Shown: positions 1 through 8,263, numbered from the stretch's first letter. The stretch is DNA of 64,000 nucleotides from Chloroflexota bacterium (GCA_014584575.1 JACTMP010000046.1:43767-107766); one strand, 5' to 3'. A program made the numbers and translations. Notes: generated by a model from the letters alone, not told the origin.

Positions 1-1
1 T

Positions 2-142
2 CGCGTGGTTTCGGTTGAATTTGCCGGTTATGAGGACGTTTACAACGGTACAGTAGATGAATTCCACAATTTCTTTGTAGGTGGATGGGAAAGTCAGACC
101 CGGCACGGTAAAGAAAAATGGACGTACATCAATAACGCCCAG
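2..142 (+). other. C-terminal splicing region of an intein in nrdJ
   Basis: The first 47 codons do not resemble reductase sequence. They contain a block resembling intein motif F (VYNGTVDEFHNFF), followed by a short linker and YINNAQ before Cys. Reductases carry N-x-C-x-E at the radical cysteine, but here Ala sits at the Asn position. The motif would therefore be rebuilt only if this segment is excised and an upstream extein ending in Asn-x is joined to CGE. The downstream Cys would be the +1 nucleophile. The final residue would be Gln, not Asn, and the penultimate His is missing; a minority of inteins have such ends. The intein N-terminus and any homing endonuclease lie outside the window. 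Confidence 0.7.
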
Positions 143-1054
143 TGTGGCGAGATTATTTTACGGCCGTACCAATTCTGCAACCTCACCAGCGCCATTGCCC
201 GCGCCGACGACACCTACGAAACCTTACGCGACAAGGTGGAGTTGGCCGCCATCATCGGCACCATTCAATCTATGGCCACCTACTTCCCTGGCCTGCGCTC
301 CGAATGGCAGAAAAATTGCGAGGAAGAACGGCTGCTGGGCGTAGACCTGAACGGGCAGATGGACAGCCTGGTGGTACAAGAGCCGGATGTACAATATCGC
401 CTGCGCCAGGTGGCCGTAGAGACAAATCGGCTCTATGCCGAGATGTTGGGGATCAAACAATCGGCTTCGGTGACGTGCGTCAAACCTTCGGGCAATTCAT
501 CGCAGTTGGTGGATTCCTCTTCCGGGCTTCATGCGCGCTGGGCGCCTTATTACATCCGCAATGTGCGCGTGGGGGCACATTCGCCGGTGTTCAAAGTGTT
601 GCAGGATGCGGGCGCGCCCATGGACCCGGAAAACGGACAGACGCGAGATACGGCCATTACCTGGGTGGTGCATTTCCCGGTGAAGTCGCCGGCTACGGCC
701 GTGACCCGCAACGACCGCACCGCCCTGGAACAGTGTGAATTCTGGCTGCAAAACAAAATCAACTATACCGAACACAACCCCAGCGTCACCATCACCTACC
801 AGCCCGACGAAGTGCTGGACATCATCCGCTGGGTTTGGGAACACCAGGACAAAATTGGCGGTATGGCCTTCCTGCCCGCCTTCGACGCCCAATATGACCA
901 GATGCCCTACGTGGAAATTGACCAGGAGGAGTACGAACAACTGGTGTCTCGATTCCCGGAAATCGATTTTTCCAAGATTTACCGGTATGAGGAAGAAGAT
1001 CTAACCACCGCCGCCCAGGAACTGGCCTGTCTGGCCGGTAACTGCGACATATAA
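2..1054 (+). CDS. nrdJ: Adenosylcobalamin-dependent class II ribonucleotide reductase, 3' part (5' end outside window)
   Basis: This is the C-terminal part of a class II (B12-dependent) ribonucleotide reductase, which reduces ribonucleotides to deoxyribonucleotides. The reading frame is open at the left edge of the window. After an intein tail, the reductase resumes at a CGEI motif. A second Cys follows exactly 11 residues later (CNLTS), matching the Cys408/Cys419 spacing known for the Lactobacillus leichmannii enzyme. A KPSGN loop follows. The protein ends with CLAGNC, a C-x4-C pair that would re-reduce the active-site disulfide. The Glu of CGE fits the active-site Glu. The gene is followed by a tandem repeat and a strong terminator, so it ends its transcription unit. 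The family is clear; whether it acts on di- or triphosphates is not decided by the sequence. Confidence 0.9.
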   Translation, partial: RVVSVEFAGYEDVYNGTVDEFHNFFVGGWESQTRHGKEKWTYINNAQCGEIILRPYQFCNLTSAIARADDTYETLRDKVELAAIIGTIQSMATYFPGLRSEWQKNCEEERLLGVDLNGQMDSLVVQEPDVQYRLRQVAVETNRLYAEMLGIKQSASVTCVKPSGNSSQLVDSSSGLHARWAPYYIRNVRVGAHSPVFKVLQDAGAPMDPENGQTRDTAITWVVHFPVKSPATAVTRNDRTALEQCEFWLQNKINYTEHNPSVTITYQPDEVLDIIRWVWEHQDKIGGMAFLPAFDAQYDQMPYVEIDQEEYEQLVSRFPEIDFSKIYRYEEEDLTTAAQELACLAGNCDI

Positions 1055-1091
1055 ACCGAACGGTTAAGTCACCTTGTCATTTTGTCAGGTT

Positions 1092-1286
1092 CAGAGAGCG
1101 GTTTGAGAGAGCGGTTTGAGAGAGCGGTTTGAGAGAGCGGTTTGAGAGAGCGGTTTGAGAGAGCGGTTTGAGAGAGCGGTTTGAGAGAGCGGTTTAAGAG
1201 AGCGGTTTGAGAGAGCGGTTTGAGAGAGCGGTTTGAGAGAGCGGTTTGAGAGAGCGATTTCAGAGAGCGATTTCAGAGAGCGGTTG
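1092..1286. repeat. 13-bp tandem repeat, 15 units
   Basis: Fifteen head-to-tail copies of a 13-bp unit (GAGAGAGCGGTTT and close variants) fill the gap after nrdJ. Inner copies are nearly identical. The first, the ninth and the last three carry single-base changes. The unit length is not a multiple of three, and the repeat follows the stop codon. The last unit supplies the 5' arm of the terminator at 1279-1304. Confidence 0.95.
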
Positions 1287-1309
1287 GTTAATAGACCAGC
1301 CGCTTTTTG
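1279..1309 (+). terminator. Rho-independent terminator of nrdJ
   Basis: An 11-bp stem (1279-1289 with 1294-1304, two G-U pairs) closes an AATA loop and is followed by TTTTT. The 5' arm is made of the final 13-bp repeat unit. Confidence 0.85.
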
Positions 1310-1370
1310 CTTCGGCATGGCTAGAGCTTTTGTAAGATTGCGCGCTTAAAAAAGTAGAGGTAAGGTCAGG

Positions 1371-1399
1371 TTGACACAAAGATAAAACTTAAAGATAAT
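1371..1399 (+). promoter_or_regulatory. Sigma70-type promoter of the small peptide gene
   Basis: TTGACA at 1371-1376 and GATAAT at 1394-1399 are separated by 17 bp, close to the housekeeping consensus. The expected transcript has a leader of about 120 nt before the peptide start at 1526. The rest of the 1310-1525 gap shows no other gene. Confidence 0.7.
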
Positions 1400-1525
1400 T
1401 GTTTGTGATTTTTTTATGCTGTATGTGTGCCTTAACGTTCGTTGTGTAGGAATTAAAGTAACCACAAATGGTACGTCATCCCGATCGTTTGACACATTCT
1501 TTTCTTAAATTAAAGGAGGATGGGT

Positions 1526-1708
1526 ATGAATAATACTCCAGAGCACAATTATGATGAAGAAGGAACAGTAGTGGATCGTCGTACCCCCTATGAGCCACCT
1601 GCAATCATTTATAAAGGTAAAATCAGCACCCGTGCTGGCTCCCCCTTCCCTGTTCCTGATGGCAGTACAACTGTAGTAGATCCCGCAGATTTGTTTGGCG
1701 ATGAATAA
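1526..1708 (+). CDS. 60-aa RiPP-precursor-like peptide (lasso-type leader)
   Basis: A 60-aa acidic peptide. The middle reads YEPPAIIYKG, which fits the Y-x-x-P-x-(L/I)-x-x-x-G pattern of leaders bound by RRE domains in lasso-peptide systems. It is followed by ISTRAGSP and a Pro/Asp-rich tail ending LFGDE. If Thr of STR is the -2 position, the core would start at Ala and carry Asp at position 9, compatible with a nine-residue macrolactam ring; this is inference. I chose ATG 1526 because AGGAGG ends at 1519, which leaves no room for the ATG at 1520. It has its own strong promoter and a terminator. No RRE protein, lasso cyclase or leader peptidase is recognisable nearby, so it is an orphan here. 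No other function is suggested by sequence. Confidence 0.6.
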   Translation: MNNTPEHNYDEEGTVVDRRTPYEPPAIIYKGKISTRAGSPFPVPDGSTTVVDPADLFGDE

Positions 1709-1743
1709 TCGTTGACTGATACCTTCCTTTCCTATTAGTTGAT

Positions 1744-1771
1744 AAAGAACCTGCCTGACGGCAGGTTCTTT
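1744..1771. terminator. Bidirectional terminator
   Basis: A perfect 12-bp stem (AAAGAACCTGCC with GGCAGGTTCTTT, loop TGAC) has A and T runs at its ends. It lies between the convergent peptide gene and the phospholipase D-like gene and can serve both. Confidence 0.9.
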
Positions 1772-1777
1772 CATAAT

Positions 1778-4228
1778 TCATGGCAGCAAGCCTGGATTGG
1801 GAAACGGCCATTCTCTAAAGTCAACAAGGCAATTGTCACTATCAATCCAATAAGGATAACGTTCCAGGCTGGAGTTAGACACAGAAACCAGATTGCAACT
1901 CACCACACCGGGAAAAGAACCGGTTCCATAAGCAATAGCATCCACTACCAGGTCATTGGGGTCGCGTAAAATCACTTCATCCCCACTATTTCCCAGTCGC
2001 AAAAAAGTGTTGGGGTCGCCCCAGACCGGGTCATCAATCATGTCTGGCACCAAAGGGTCGGTGTCCAAAATTTCAAAATCTGGGTTCAAGCCGTATTCGG
2101 TAAAAAATGCGGTAGCGGTGGTGGCAACCACGAGCGTTTGCCCCGGCGCCAGGAACGTGCCAGGTGGAAATCGGCGCACGTCCTCAAAATCGGTTGGCGT
2201 AACAGCATCACCAAGGCTGAAGTTGCTGAGATCGATAAGTTGACCGGTAGGGTTCACCAGTTCTATGAATTCGGCGTCATCCTGAGCGCCGGCGGGATCA
2301 TAAAGCACTTCACTGATGAGCACGTAACGAGCCGGTGGAGTGTAGTCGCGAAGGAGAATGGGCATATATAACCGGTATCCCCAGTCACCCCAAAACATGC
2401 CCGCCAGCAGCGCGTAGGCGGCGTCTGACTGCACCTGTAGCGCCAGTTCACGGTTGCCTTTGCTGGAAAGTTCGGACCCGTTGAGACTGCCCACGTGAAC
2501 ATACCCACGGCCGTCGGCCCACACCAGTACCATCTTGTTGTGGATGCCCAAACCGGTGGGGTTGCCTGTTTTACAGGCCAGGTCTAGCGATTCAGCCAGC
2601 GCTAAGGTGTTGACATAAATACAAGCGGCGCTGTTGCTGACCTGATTGCCGCTGTCAAAAAAGCTGTCCAGCAGTAATCGCACCACTGCCCCACGCCGGG
2701 CAGCGGCGATGTAGGCTTCGAGCCGGGGGTTGGGGTCAACTGCCGGATTGGAAAGAGAAGAACCCCAATACGGCCGTTCGTCCAACTGCTGCACCAATAC
2801 CACATCGCCCGCGCCAGCCCGGTTTACCATACCCAATAACGCTTCATGGCGACGCAGGCTATTTTCGGGCGATTGCACCAGTTCAAAGGCGAATGTACCC
2901 TGCACGGCCGTAGGCGCGGCAAAACGCACCGGGTAGGTTATGCCACCCGTCACCGTCACCGGCACAAAACCGGGCGGTGGCGCCCCAATGAGATGGGTAC
3001 CCGTAATGTCCACGTGGGCCGCCGTGTCAAAATCGCGGCTGAAAATAGTTTGCACATGGCTAACCACACCAGGCGCATCGGTGATCAGCGCTACACCGCG
3101 CCGCCCCCAGGTGCCATCGCTCTTGTCGTCATCCGGCAGGCTGCGCGGACTGAGATTCTCGCTGCTAATGATGACCCGCTCACCATCAATCAGGATAAAC
3201 TTGGCATGTAGATAGGTGTAACGGTCAAAGATGCGTTGGCTGCTTTCGTTGAACATAAACCAACAATTAGCGCCAGCATCGGCCAATAGCTGACAAATAT
3301 ACCGTTGTTGATCGCTGACGCCGCCCGGTGGTTCGCCTTCCATGAGGATGGTGACGGCCACACCCCGCTGCTGCGCCGCCCGTAACGCCTCAGCAAGAGC
3401 AATGCTTTCGAAGGTGTGGCTTTCAATCTGAATGCTGGTATGGGCGCGGGCAATCTGGTCAACAATGGCTTCATAGGCATTATCGGGGGCGATGGCAATG
3501 GTGAGCACGGCCGTTTCCGTTACCTGCACTGTCCAGAAAAATTCATCCAGGTCCCAACCGGGATACTGTACTTTACGGCCGTTACTGACATCCCCATTTG
3601 CCTGCGCCCAGTCAGCGGCGCTGTTTGTGTCAGGCAATGGCTGGCCGGTTTGTGGGTCGCGGGCGCGGTACAAAATCTGCCCCTCTGCGCCAAAGCTGGT
3701 GTTGGGTGTGTAGGGATAAACGGCAGGGCCGACCCAGGCAGCGCCACACTGTTCGTTGGGGTTACTTTCATACGCCAGACAATCTATCAGCGTATTGGCC
3801 GCATCCCGCAGCATCACCTGGTCGCCGGTATTTGCCAGGTTGGGCCAGGCGCCGGTTAGATTGGGGACAGCAGGCAGGGTGTCATTACGTTCAAAATCAG
3901 GGGGGAACCCAAATTGCCGCTGGAAAGCGGCCCCGTCCTTCGCCAGCCAGATAGCCTGGCCGGGAGCAAGGGTAGTAGCCGGGGGGATGACGGCCGTCGA
4001 GCTTTCCCCATCATTTAACTGCCAGCCAGAAATATCTACCAGCTGCTCGCTGACATTACGGATGCGCACCGCTTCATCAGCGTCGCTCAATTCGTAGCCA
4101 TCGTACAACACGGCATCAAGGAGCACGGCCGTGCCACCCGCCGCCGCCCGGTGGGCCGGGAGCAACATTACCAGCGCCAACAAAGGAACCAATACAGCGA
4201 TGATTAAAAAAAACAGTCGCCTGACCAT
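1778..4228 (-). CDS. Secreted lamin-tail / phospholipase D-like protein
   Basis: An exported protein of about 816 aa. An N-terminal hydrophobic segment (MVRRLFFLIIAVLV) is a signal peptide or anchor. Next comes a lamin tail domain (DISGWQLNDG pattern), then two phospholipase D-type half-domains. The first has LHAKFILID, the second GIHNKMVLVW with a following GSLNGS; these are HxK-type motifs. A second lamin tail domain forms the C-terminus (LISEVLYDP, DLSNFSLGD). The fold suggests a phosphodiesterase or nuclease acting outside the cell; the substrate is unknown. Start 4228 is preferred over the longer frame because GGAGGAGG precedes it and the signal peptide begins there. It ends against a shared terminator. 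Symmetric lamin tails flanking the catalytic unit are uncommon in secreted nucleases, which usually have one. Confidence 0.8.
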   Translation of the reverse strand: MVRRLFFLIIAVLVPLLALVMLLPAHRAAAGGTAVLLDAVLYDGYELSDADEAVRIRNVSEQLVDISGWQLNDGESSTAVIPPATTLAPGQAIWLAKDGAAFQRQFGFPPDFERNDTLPAVPNLTGAWPNLANTGDQVMLRDAANTLIDCLAYESNPNEQCGAAWVGPAVYPYTPNTSFGAEGQILYRARDPQTGQPLPDTNSAADWAQANGDVSNGRKVQYPGWDLDEFFWTVQVTETAVLTIAIAPDNAYEAIVDQIARAHTSIQIESHTFESIALAEALRAAQQRGVAVTILMEGEPPGGVSDQQRYICQLLADAGANCWFMFNESSQRIFDRYTYLHAKFILIDGERVIISSENLSPRSLPDDDKSDGTWGRRGVALITDAPGVVSHVQTIFSRDFDTAAHVDITGTHLIGAPPPGFVPVTVTGGITYPVRFAAPTAVQGTFAFELVQSPENSLRRHEALLGMVNRAGAGDVVLVQQLDERPYWGSSLSNPAVDPNPRLEAYIAAARRGAVVRLLLDSFFDSGNQVSNSAACIYVNTLALAESLDLACKTGNPTGLGIHNKMVLVWADGRGYVHVGSLNGSELSSKGNRELALQVQSDAAYALLAGMFWGDWGYRLYMPILLRDYTPPARYVLISEVLYDPAGAQDDAEFIELVNPTGQLIDLSNFSLGDAVTPTDFEDVRRFPPGTFLAPGQTLVVATTATAFFTEYGLNPDFEILDTDPLVPDMIDDPVWGDPNTFLRLGNSGDEVILRDPNDLVVDAIAYGTGSFPGVVSCNLVSVSNSSLERYPYWIDSDNCLVDFREWPFPNPGLLP

Positions 4229-4510
4229 GACACCCTCCTCCAGTGATACCCATATTCGCGCATCTGCCATTTGAAAACCAAAATCAGACGGCGCGCTATG
4301 GCACACACACTATAGTGGATAGACTTCCAATGATGCACAAGGAATTTGGATTACCGATACAGGCAAGAATTATAGCGCCATTGGCCTCACTCACAACCCC
4401 CGGTGGTTATCTGGTCAATTCAGCCTAATAAGAAAGGTTATTCGCGCTGCAGACCTGGTTTTGAAATACGGCCGTACTGGACTTTGGCCTACCGAACCTC
4501 GTTACTCGGC

Positions 4511-4578
4511 TACCGCTCCCGATTCAGCCAGCGCACCGTCAACTCCCCCAGCCGGTCGGTGCGCTGGCGCAGGACGGT
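4511..4578. repeat. 68-bp direct repeat, copy 1 (fragment of helicase 3' end)
   Basis: Positions 4511-4578 are identical, in the same orientation, to 8312-8379. The second copy is the last 21 or so codons of the DinG-family helicase gene. The first copy is outside any gene. The pair bounds a 3.7-kb block carrying three plus-strand genes. Confidence 0.95.
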
Positions 4579-4687
4579 CGCGGGTAATATGGCCGATAAG
4601 CAGGTAATCAACGGCCGTCATGGGCAGGAATTCTAGTGGGCATAAGGGTTAGGGGCAAACTGCGAATGACCATCAACCAGAATGATA

Positions 4688-4717
4688 TTGCCCTATACCT
4701 GGTACTTCTGCTATGCT
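4688..4717 (+). promoter_or_regulatory. Possible promoter of the propeller gene
   Basis: TTGCCC (4688-4693) and TATGCT (4712-4717) are separated by 18 bp, about 100 nt before the start at 4819. The match is moderate and no other site is better. Confidence 0.35.
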
Positions 4718-4818
4718 TCCCACAAGTCAGTGCAGAAACCAAGAGCAAACATCCTGGTTGCAGCCAATTGAGCGGCAGGCGATGAATCGCCACCTACGAA
4801 CACAGGGAGGTAAAGACC

Positions 4819-7290
4819 ATGAATCGGTCAAAGGTCATGCGAATGGGTCTTGGGGTAGCTTTTGTTTGCGTGATGCTTGCTGGTATCATACTTCAGTCAG
4901 TATCAGAGCGGAGAGTCGTGCAGGCCAATGGTGCAAGCGGAGGCAACGGTGAGGTGTATCTGCCGGTAGTGATGAATCCCCTGCCGCCGATCATCCCTGA
5001 CACAACAATAGTTCTCACGGAAGAAACAACACAACACTTGGTTTCTGTTTCGTCGGATGGCGCTACCTTTACCTTCGCCCAAATGACACCAGAACTGGCT
5101 GCTTTATCACCAGGGGATATTATCGTTGGCGAACCGGTTGCGTCTGCACCTTATGGTTTCTTGCGCGGCGTCACCAACGTGACGACCAGCAGCCAACAGG
5201 TGATGGTGGAAACGGAAGCAGCCACCTTAGAAGAAGCTATCCAGCAAGGAGAGGTACATCTTAGTCGAGTACTGACGCCAGAGGATGTGCAGGATAGCCT
5301 GCTCCTGCCTGGCGCTTCCATGCTTGAATTCGCGCCTGATGAATTTTATCTGCAACTGAACGACGTGGTGCTGTATGACGAAGATGGCAACCACAACACA
5401 ACCAATGACCAGATTACAGCCAACGGCAGTATCACCTTAGACCCATCCTTTGATTTTGACATGAGGATACGCGACTGGCAGCTAGAGTGGCTCCGCTTTA
5501 CAACAGGAGCTGCGGAAACGGCGAATCTCAACATTGGCGCGACAGTGAGCTACCCCCTTGCCAATGAGGAAGTTGAAATTGCCCGTTACTATTTCAGCCC
5601 TATCATTATCCAGGTGGGCATTTTGCCGGTGGTATTTACGCCTGTGCTGGTGGTGAGTGTGGGCGTAGATGGCAGCGTTCATGTGGGTGTTTCTACAGGC
5701 GTAACACAGGGGGCCACGTTGACGGCCGGATTGGAGTACGAGCAGGGTAACTGGGAGCCAATCCACACTTTCGACAATAACTTCCAATATATCCCACCCA
5801 CATTATCGGCCGGGCTGGATTTGAAGGGGTATGCGGCAGCAGAACTGTCGCTGATGTTATATGGTGTTGTAGGGCCACACCTGGGGATTGAAGCCTACCT
5901 GAAGTTGGAGGCAGACCCATTAGCAAACCCCTGGTGGGAGCTATATGGTGGGCTGGCAGTCCCGGCAGGCGTAAAGATTGAGATTTTCAGCTATGTTGTC
6001 GCCGGATATGAAACAACTTTGATTGATTACCAGGTGCCATTAGCTCAGGCTGATAGCCCCTCTGATAATGGCACAACTATTCGTGTCTCAGTTTCTTCCG
6101 ACGGCACGCAAGGAAATTCGTTTTCCGTTTTCCCTTATGTTTCGGGCGACGGACGTTACGTAGCCTTTACGTCTTATGCCACCAATCTGGTTGAAAGTGA
6201 TAGTAATAATGGTCCAGATGTCTTCATTTATGACCAGCAAACCGGACAAACCAGCCTTGTTTCTGCCAGTTCCAACGGGACGCAAGGGAATAGTGGTTCT
6301 TCTACCTCTTCTATTTCGGCCGATGGACGTTACGTGGCCTTTACATCTTTTGCTACCAATCTGGTCAGCGGCGATACCAATGGTGACTGGGACATATTTG
6401 TCCATGACCGACAAACAGGACAGACCAACCGTGTCTCCATTGCTTCTGATGGAACTCAGGGAAATAACGATTCTAATTCTGCCTCTATTTCAGCCAATGG
6501 GCGCTATGTGGCTTTTGACTCTCTAGCAAGTAATCTGGTAATCAGCGACACTAACGATGTATCTGATATCTTTGTCTATGACCAACAGACAGGGCTGACA
6601 AGTCGTGTCTCTATAGCTTCTGATGGGGCGCAAGGGAATCTTCAGTCAGCATCTCCTTCTATATCAGCAGATGGTCGTTACGTAGCTTTCTATTCTTATG
6701 CCAATAATTTAGTCAGTAGCGACACCAACAACGATGCTGATATATTCGTTCATGACCTACAGACCAACTCAACTATGCGTGTCTCCATTGCTTCTGATGG
6801 GACACAAGGAAATAACAATTCGGATTCTCCTTCTATTTCGGCTAACGGCCGTTATGTGGCTTTCTATTCTCATGCCGACAATTTAGTCAACAATGATAAC
6901 AATGGAGTGGAAGACATATTCGTCCATGACCGTCAGACAGGAGAGACAAACCGTGTCTCTGTTGCTTCTGATGGGACACAAGGAAATGGTGTATCCGACT
7001 TCCCCGTAATTTCAAGTGACGGCCGTTATGTAGCCTTTACCTCTTTTGCCACCAACCTTGTCAGTGGGGATACTAATTATCTTGAAGATGTTTTCATCCA
7101 TAATCGGCAAACAGGCCAAACTTACCGTGTCTCTGTTGCTTCTGACGGAACACAGGGGAATAGTGGATCCTGGTTTCCTGCTATTTCGGCTGACGGTCGT
7201 TACGTAGCCTTTAACTCCGATGCTAGCAACCTGATCCCCAGTGACACTAATGGCTACTCGGATGTTTTTGTCCATGACCGGGGTGAATAG
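4819..7290 (+). CDS. Secreted PD40/TolB-like seven-bladed propeller protein
   Basis: An exported protein of 823 aa. Residues 1-36 form a signal peptide or anchor (MRMGLGVAFVCVMLAGII). About 370 residues of unassigned beta-rich sequence follow. Residues of about 415-820 hold seven copies of a 58-residue repeat with the core SADGRYVAFTS, NLV, SDTN, DIFVHDRQTGQT and RVSxASDGTQGN. This is the PD40/TolB-type blade, so seven repeats predict a closed seven-bladed propeller. The repeats are very similar to each other, pointing to recent duplication. The start follows GGGAGG. A role in surface binding or recognition is likely, but no enzyme motif is visible. It lies inside the 68-bp-repeat-bounded block and has only two ACGGCCGT copies. 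Confidence 0.85.
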   Translation: MNRSKVMRMGLGVAFVCVMLAGIILQSVSERRVVQANGASGGNGEVYLPVVMNPLPPIIPDTTIVLTEETTQHLVSVSSDGATFTFAQMTPELAALSPGDIIVGEPVASAPYGFLRGVTNVTTSSQQVMVETEAATLEEAIQQGEVHLSRVLTPEDVQDSLLLPGASMLEFAPDEFYLQLNDVVLYDEDGNHNTTNDQITANGSITLDPSFDFDMRIRDWQLEWLRFTTGAAETANLNIGATVSYPLANEEVEIARYYFSPIIIQVGILPVVFTPVLVVSVGVDGSVHVGVSTGVTQGATLTAGLEYEQGNWEPIHTFDNNFQYIPPTLSAGLDLKGYAAAELSLMLYGVVGPHLGIEAYLKLEADPLANPWWELYGGLAVPAGVKIEIFSYVVAGYETTLIDYQVPLAQADSPSDNGTTIRVSVSSDGTQGNSFSVFPYVSGDGRYVAFTSYATNLVESDSNNGPDVFIYDQQTGQTSLVSASSNGTQGNSGSSTSSISADGRYVAFTSFATNLVSGDTNGDWDIFVHDRQTGQTNRVSIASDGTQGNNDSNSASISANGRYVAFDSLASNLVISDTNDVSDIFVYDQQTGLTSRVSIASDGAQGNLQSASPSISADGRYVAFYSYANNLVSSDTNNDADIFVHDLQTNSTMRVSIASDGTQGNNNSDSPSISANGRYVAFYSHADNLVNNDNNGVEDIFVHDRQTGETNRVSVASDGTQGNGVSDFPVISSDGRYVAFTSFATNLVSGDTNYLEDVFIHNRQTGQTYRVSVASDGTQGNSGSWFPAISADGRYVAFNSDASNLIPSDTNGYSDVFVHDRGE

Positions 7291-7326
7291 GGTTATGTGG
7301 CTGGAACAGGTGGACAGCGGATGAGG

Positions 7327-7364
7327 AAGCGGATAAATGCACAGTCGCCGGGCATTATCCGCTT
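7327..7364 (+). terminator. Probable terminator of the propeller gene
   Basis: A 12-bp stem with one bulge (AAGCGGATAAATG with CATTATCCGCTT) around a 13-nt loop is followed by a T-rich stretch. The rest of 7291-7479 contains no gene. Confidence 0.5.
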
Positions 7365-7479
7365 ATCTGTTTCCTTATCTGCTGCTGCCACCCATGATGT
7401 GATTCACGAAACCCCTGAGCATCTGCTATAATGCGCCCAGACGGACATGGCTGGGTACACATCTGGTAGGAGCAAGTAG

Positions 7480-7860
7480 ATGAATCACAATATTTTGTTA
7501 GAAGGAAAACTGGCAGATGAAACGGGTAAAATGACCTTGCAACTCAATCAAACCATCGAGATTAACATCTCGGCTCACAAAGCCCAACGCCAGGTTAATC
7601 AATTTGTGCATTTGGAAATCAGTACCCAACTACATGCCGGAACACCCATGTTAGTTGTGATCCCCGATGGCACTAGCCTCTGGCGTGTCCCCGTTCACCT
7701 CACCTTGCCCGCTTTTGGTGATGTAGGGCGGGTTGGGTTTTTCCACGTCAATCCACAGACAGGCGAGATGGATACATCACCTGTCAGCTTGGCTTCCCTC
7801 GTTCAAGCAGCCGATGTCCTTGCTTCCCGTTTCACATCACCCGCAGCACACACAATCTGA
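7480..7860 (+). CDS. Conserved-looking 126-aa protein of unknown function
   Basis: A soluble protein with no signal peptide or membrane segment and no family I recognise. It starts MNHNILLEGK after a good AGGAG site and has alternating hydrophobic stretches typical of a beta-rich fold. Its 3' end overlaps the peptidase-like gene by 47 bp in another frame, so the two are probably translationally coupled and work together. It may be a chaperone, leader or substrate for the peptidase, but that is only a guess from arrangement. It carries no ACGGCCGT motif, unlike most genes here. Confidence 0.55.
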   Translation: MNHNILLEGKLADETGKMTLQLNQTIEINISAHKAQRQVNQFVHLEISTQLHAGTPMLVVIPDGTSLWRVPVHLTLPAFGDVGRVGFFHVNPQTGEMDTSPVSLASLVQAADVLASRFTSPAAHTI

Positions 7861-8263
7861 TTGTTTGCCAGCCTGCGTCCAGATGGTGACAGCATATCTG
7901 GGTGTTCACCTATCCTACACTCACCTGGTTAAACGTCTGCGCACAAAGTCGTTTGGCACCCCCTTCCGCCATGTTCATGAGCTAGAAAAAGATGGCTTTA
8001 CTGTTACCATTGGTCATATGAACCTGGCTGACATCAGGGGCTATCTGGATGCGCAGTTGCCGGTGTTGGCTGGTGTGCAAACGTCCGACTTGCACTACTG
8101 GTCACAGGCCGTAGATCATGTCGTTGTAGTTATGGGAATGGATGATGCCTACGTCTACGTCAATGACCCCAGTCTGGCAACAGGCCAGCAACCTATTCCT
8201 ATCGTTGAATTTGAACTCGCCCAGTTAGGATTTGATCAACTTTGCGCTGTATTGCAAAAATGA
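7814..8263 (+). CDS. C39-like papain-fold cysteine peptidase, stand-alone
   Basis: About 149 aa. Near the N-terminus is QSDCLPACVQMV, matching the catalytic Cys region of C39 peptidases (usually DCGPAC, here DCLPAC). Later AVDHVVVVMGMDD supplies the expected His, and VNDPS fits the Asp box. C39 domains cleave double-glycine leaders, normally as the N-terminal domain of an ABC exporter; here the domain stands alone without a transmembrane or ATPase part. Start 7814 (MSLLPV) gives a normal domain length; the same frame is open further upstream, but that part is unrelated sequence. It overlaps the 126-aa gene. It may be an active peptidase or a binding-only relative. Confidence 0.7.
   Translation: MSLLPVSHHPQHTQSDCLPACVQMVTAYLGVHLSYTHLVKRLRTKSFGTPFRHVHELEKDGFTVTIGHMNLADIRGYLDAQLPVLAGVQTSDLHYWSQAVDHVVVVMGMDDAYVYVNDPSLATGQQPIPIVEFELAQLGFDQLCAVLQK

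Larger units (their letters stand above)
4229..4818. other. 590-bp intergenic region between divergent genes
   Basis: No convincing gene is present. It holds the upstream regions of the phospholipase D-like gene (minus) and the propeller gene (plus), two ACGGCCGT palindromes near 4470 and 4611, and a 68-bp copy of the 3' end of the helicase gene at 4511-4578. Confidence 0.6.

Noticed and set aside
1092..1286. Possible CRISPR array
   Set aside because: Units are 13 bp and contiguous with no spacers, and no cas genes are nearby.
1091..1318. Minus-strand 75-aa frame with a perfect 13-residue repeat (SNRSLKPLSQTAL)
   Set aside because: It is only the translation of the 13-bp DNA tandem repeat. 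13 is not a multiple of three, so every frame repeats each 39 bp. There is no ribosome-binding site or family match.
4243..4793. Small frames in the 590-bp gap before the propeller gene
   Set aside because: They overlap the copied helicase fragment or lack ribosome-binding sites and resemble no family.
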